From positions 1-32,174 of IMG/VR virus record IMGVR_UViG_3300007735_000614: a stretch of 32,174 nt of DNA. One strand, 5' to 3'. The notes beneath the pieces are model-generated. The model did no database searches. It saw only the letters and a list, made by a program, of their open reading frames with translations, and was not told the origin of the DNA. Made by a program: the position numbers and the translations under genes. The DNA is from a virus. Shown piece by piece: positions 30,790 through 32,174 of the stretch (within the stretch, counting starts at the first letter, position 1; every line of letters begins with the position of its first letter).

Positions 30790-31079
30790 GGCCGTTCGCG
30801 TCGTTCTGGGCGTTCCTCGGCGGGCTGCGCTATCGCTTCCGGTTCGTGCGATCGAGCGAGATCCCGTTCGATCGCTGGGCCGACTGCTCGCCGCCGAGTG
30901 ACCCCAAGCGCGAGATCAGGGTGCGTCAGGTGCTACGCGGCCGTGCTCGCATGGAGACCGTGATCCACGAGGCGCTGCACGCGCAGACTTGGAGCCGATC
31001 CGAGGAGGATGTCCGACGGTCGGCGCGCGAGCTCGCGGCGCTGCTTTGGAAACTCGGCTACCGTGAGGTGCAGCCATGA
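30786..31079 (+). CDS. Small HExxH metallopeptidase-like protein
   Basis: 97 residues from GTG 30786 (GGAGG five bases ahead). VIHEALHAQTW holds HEALH at 61-65, a zincin motif, followed by a helix with Glu residues (EEDVRRSARELAALLWKLGYREVQ). Similar tiny HExxH proteins occur in other phage genomes. It is short for a full SprT-like or M-family peptidase, so activity is uncertain. Confidence 0.68.
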   Translation: MRPFASFWAFLGGLRYRFRFVRSSEIPFDRWADCSPPSDPKREIRVRQVLRGRARMETVIHEALHAQTWSRSEEDVRRSARELAALLWKLGYREVQP

Positions 31080-31198
31080 CGCAGATCATCCTCGGCGCGC
31101 TCGTCGGCGGCATCGTCACGGTGATCGTGTCTTGTGCGTTCATCGTGTTTGACATCGAGGCCGACCGTGCGCGGAAGTGGTGGAGGCGCAAGCCATGA
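31076..31198 (+). CDS. Small membrane protein
   Basis: 40 residues: one hydrophobic helix (IILGALVGGIVTVIVSCAFI) then a basic end (RARKWWRRKP), so N-out/C-in by the positive-inside rule. GAGGTG precedes the ATG; ATGA overlaps join both neighbours. Possibly a holin or superinfection protein; unproven. Confidence 0.62.
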   Translation: MTQIILGALVGGIVTVIVSCAFIVFDIEADRARKWWRRKP

Positions 31199-31392
31199 GC
31201 ATCCCCAGCGAAGAGGCTCACGCGATCGACGCGGCCCGTCGTTTCCTATTCGACCTCCTGAACCCGAAGGCCACTCCGCGCGTCCCGAAGGCCGTGCGCC
31301 AGCGCGCCTATCGCGTGGTGAAGCACTACCCGTACAGCGTGCCGCTCTTCGTGCAGCGCCAGGTCGCCGAAGGAGCAGCCCGTGCCAAGTAA
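31195..31392 (+). CDS. BPSL0761-like small protein
   Basis: 65 residues. AIDAARRFLFDLLNPKATPR and VPKAVRQRAYRVVKHYPYSV match the short BPSL0761-like pattern (FLxxLLxPxxTPRVPxxVRxxARxxLxHYP) common in phages and prophages. GGAGG precedes ATG 31195. Function unknown. Overlaps the HNH gene by 11 bases. Confidence 0.72.
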   Translation: MSIPSEEAHAIDAARRFLFDLLNPKATPRVPKAVRQRAYRVVKHYPYSVPLFVQRQVAEGAARAK

Positions 31393-32107
31393 GCCGCCGA
31401 GCATCGGCAAGAAGCACGGCGCTACGGCGTGGCGCGCCCAGAGCGAAGTCGTGCGCGAGCGCGAGCCGCTTTGCCGGATGTGCAAGGCGCTCGGCCGGCT
31501 GACCGAGGCGGTGTGCGTCGATCACAAGGTGCCGCTCTCCGAGGGCGGATCGATGCACGACCCGGAGAACTTGCAGCCATTGTGCGCGGCGTGCCATCTT
31601 CGCAAGTCGGCAATCGAGGGGCGCGTGCGCATGGCTGACCGTGGGCGATGGCCGAGCGAGGGCACGATCCTGCTCGGCGCGCCGGGATCGGGCAAGACCG
31701 CGATGGCGCGACTACGAGCGACAGATCGGGACTACGTTTGGGACCAGGACGCGGTGCTCGCATCGCTGAAGCCTGGAAGCGATCGAGGCAGCACGACCTA
31801 TGACGTGCAGGCGCTCGGGCTCATGCGCCGGCTGCGGCTCAGCGTGCTAGAGTCGTGGCGCGAGGGGTGGATGCCGGGCCGGCTATGGTGGATCACGACG
31901 AGCCCAGACGAGGCGCGCGAGATCATGGCCGCGCATCCTGAAATCGGTCTGGTGATCGTGCGCGCGAGCCTTGACGAGATCGCGCAGCGCATCGATGCCA
32001 GGTCGTGGCTCACGGCGGCGCAGCGCGCTGATCTCCTCGGCGCAGCGCGGAATCTGGTCGCGTCGATCGAGTCGAGCGGGCTGCGAGAACGCGAGGCGCA
32101 GCGATGA
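31382..32107 (+). CDS. HNH endonuclease fused to P-loop kinase-like domain
   Basis: 241 residues from GTG 31382 (AAGGAG upstream). Residues 31-76 are an HNH nuclease: CRMC, VDHKVPLSEGG, NLQPLCAACH with two zinc CxxC pairs. Residues 95-241 are a P-loop domain with Walker A GAPGSGKT (99-106) and YVWDQDAVLASL as the probable acceptor/lid region, resembling AAA_33/zeta-like kinases. HNH proteins beside cos help terminase cut in HK97-like phages. The kinase half could act on DNA ends, but that is inference. Confidence 0.85.
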   Translation: MPSKPPSIGKKHGATAWRAQSEVVREREPLCRMCKALGRLTEAVCVDHKVPLSEGGSMHDPENLQPLCAACHLRKSAIEGRVRMADRGRWPSEGTILLGAPGSGKTAMARLRATDRDYVWDQDAVLASLKPGSDRGSTTYDVQALGLMRRLRLSVLESWREGWMPGRLWWITTSPDEAREIMAAHPEIGLVIVRASLDEIAQRIDARSWLTAAQRADLLGAARNLVASIESSGLREREAQR

Positions 32108-32174
32108 TGCGCGGTTGTCGTGCAAATTGTTCAAGGGGTAGGGGGTTTGAAAGTTTGGGCGTTGTTAGTGCGAT
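32108..32174 (+). other. Probable left half of the cos region
   Basis: The last 67 bases hold no gene and are less GC-rich than the rest: GTGCAAATTGTTCAAGGGG, then TAGGGGGTTTGAAAGTTTGG. A GGGTAGGGGG-type motif between an HNH gene and a P27-type small terminase gene recurs in HK97-like phages and marks their cos/packaging DNA (from memory). The window start would follow directly if the genome is circular. Confidence 0.5.

Noticed and set aside
1-32174. tRNA genes, CRISPR arrays, insertion sequences, integrase or CI-like repressor
   Set aside because: No cloverleaf with a GTTCGA-type arm, no regularly spaced repeats, no transposase or recombinase motifs, and no standard repressor were found on reading both strands; very divergent ones could be missed.

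Overview
The window reads as an essentially complete genome of a GC-rich, tailed double-stranded DNA phage with siphovirus morphology. It is opened just upstream of the terminase genes. Every supported gene lies on the + strand, and most neighbours overlap by 1-14 bases (ATGA, GTGA, TAATG) with AGGAGG-like ribosome binding sites. An exported lysozyme and a lipoprotein/inner-membrane protein of unimolecular-spanin shape point to a Gram-negative host. Leucine is mostly CTC and serine mostly TCG; no host genus can be named. I saw no integrase, excision module, CI-like repressor, tRNA or DNA polymerase, so a virulent life style relying on the host replisome is the simplest reading (inference).

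Layout. (1) 59-6935: packaging and head module: P27-type small terminase, large terminase, HK97-type portal, prohead protease with an extra N-terminal module, and two tandem HK97-fold major capsid proteins, closed by a hairpin terminator at 6958-6989. (2) 7005-9171: connector and tail-completion proteins. (3) 9188-15707: tail module: three tandem tail-tube paralogues, a G/GT chaperone pair joined by a GGGAAAC -1 frameshift site, a 703-residue tape measure, two unrecognised distal-tail proteins, a glycine-rich fibre and a small fibre-adjacent protein. (4) 15704-18928: membrane/lysis genes, Cys-rich proteins, a 173-base control region with a perfect 19-base dyad, and an i-type-lysozyme-like endolysin. 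(5) 18916-25265: DNA modification and recombination: cytosine-C5 methyltransferase carrying a probable overprinted second gene, an SSB-like protein, many small genes, a zinc-ribbon protein, a small HTH protein, a Mom-like adenine-modifying enzyme, a CsrA-like protein, YqaJ exonuclease and ERF annealing protein. (6) 25266-25764: about 500 bases without a credible gene but with a run of strong hairpins. (7) 25765-32107: ParB-like protein, SF2 helicase, small genes, RusA resolvase, metallophosphoesterase, HExxH mini-protein and an HNH-P-loop fusion ending next to a probable cos region that continues into bases 1-58.

How it works together. Terminase, the HNH protein and cos package the DNA. The doubled capsid and tripled tail-tube genes suggest a virion built from more than one variant of its most abundant proteins. 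YqaJ, ERF, the SSB-like protein, RusA and the helicase form a recombination-dependent replication kit. The C5 methyltransferase and Mom-like enzyme would modify the DNA in two chemically different ways, a plausible anti-restriction layer. The best candidates for something little described are the doubled capsid plus tripled tube, the hairpin-rich region, the overprinted gene in the methyltransferase, and the zinc-ribbon/HTH/Mom/CsrA-like cluster.
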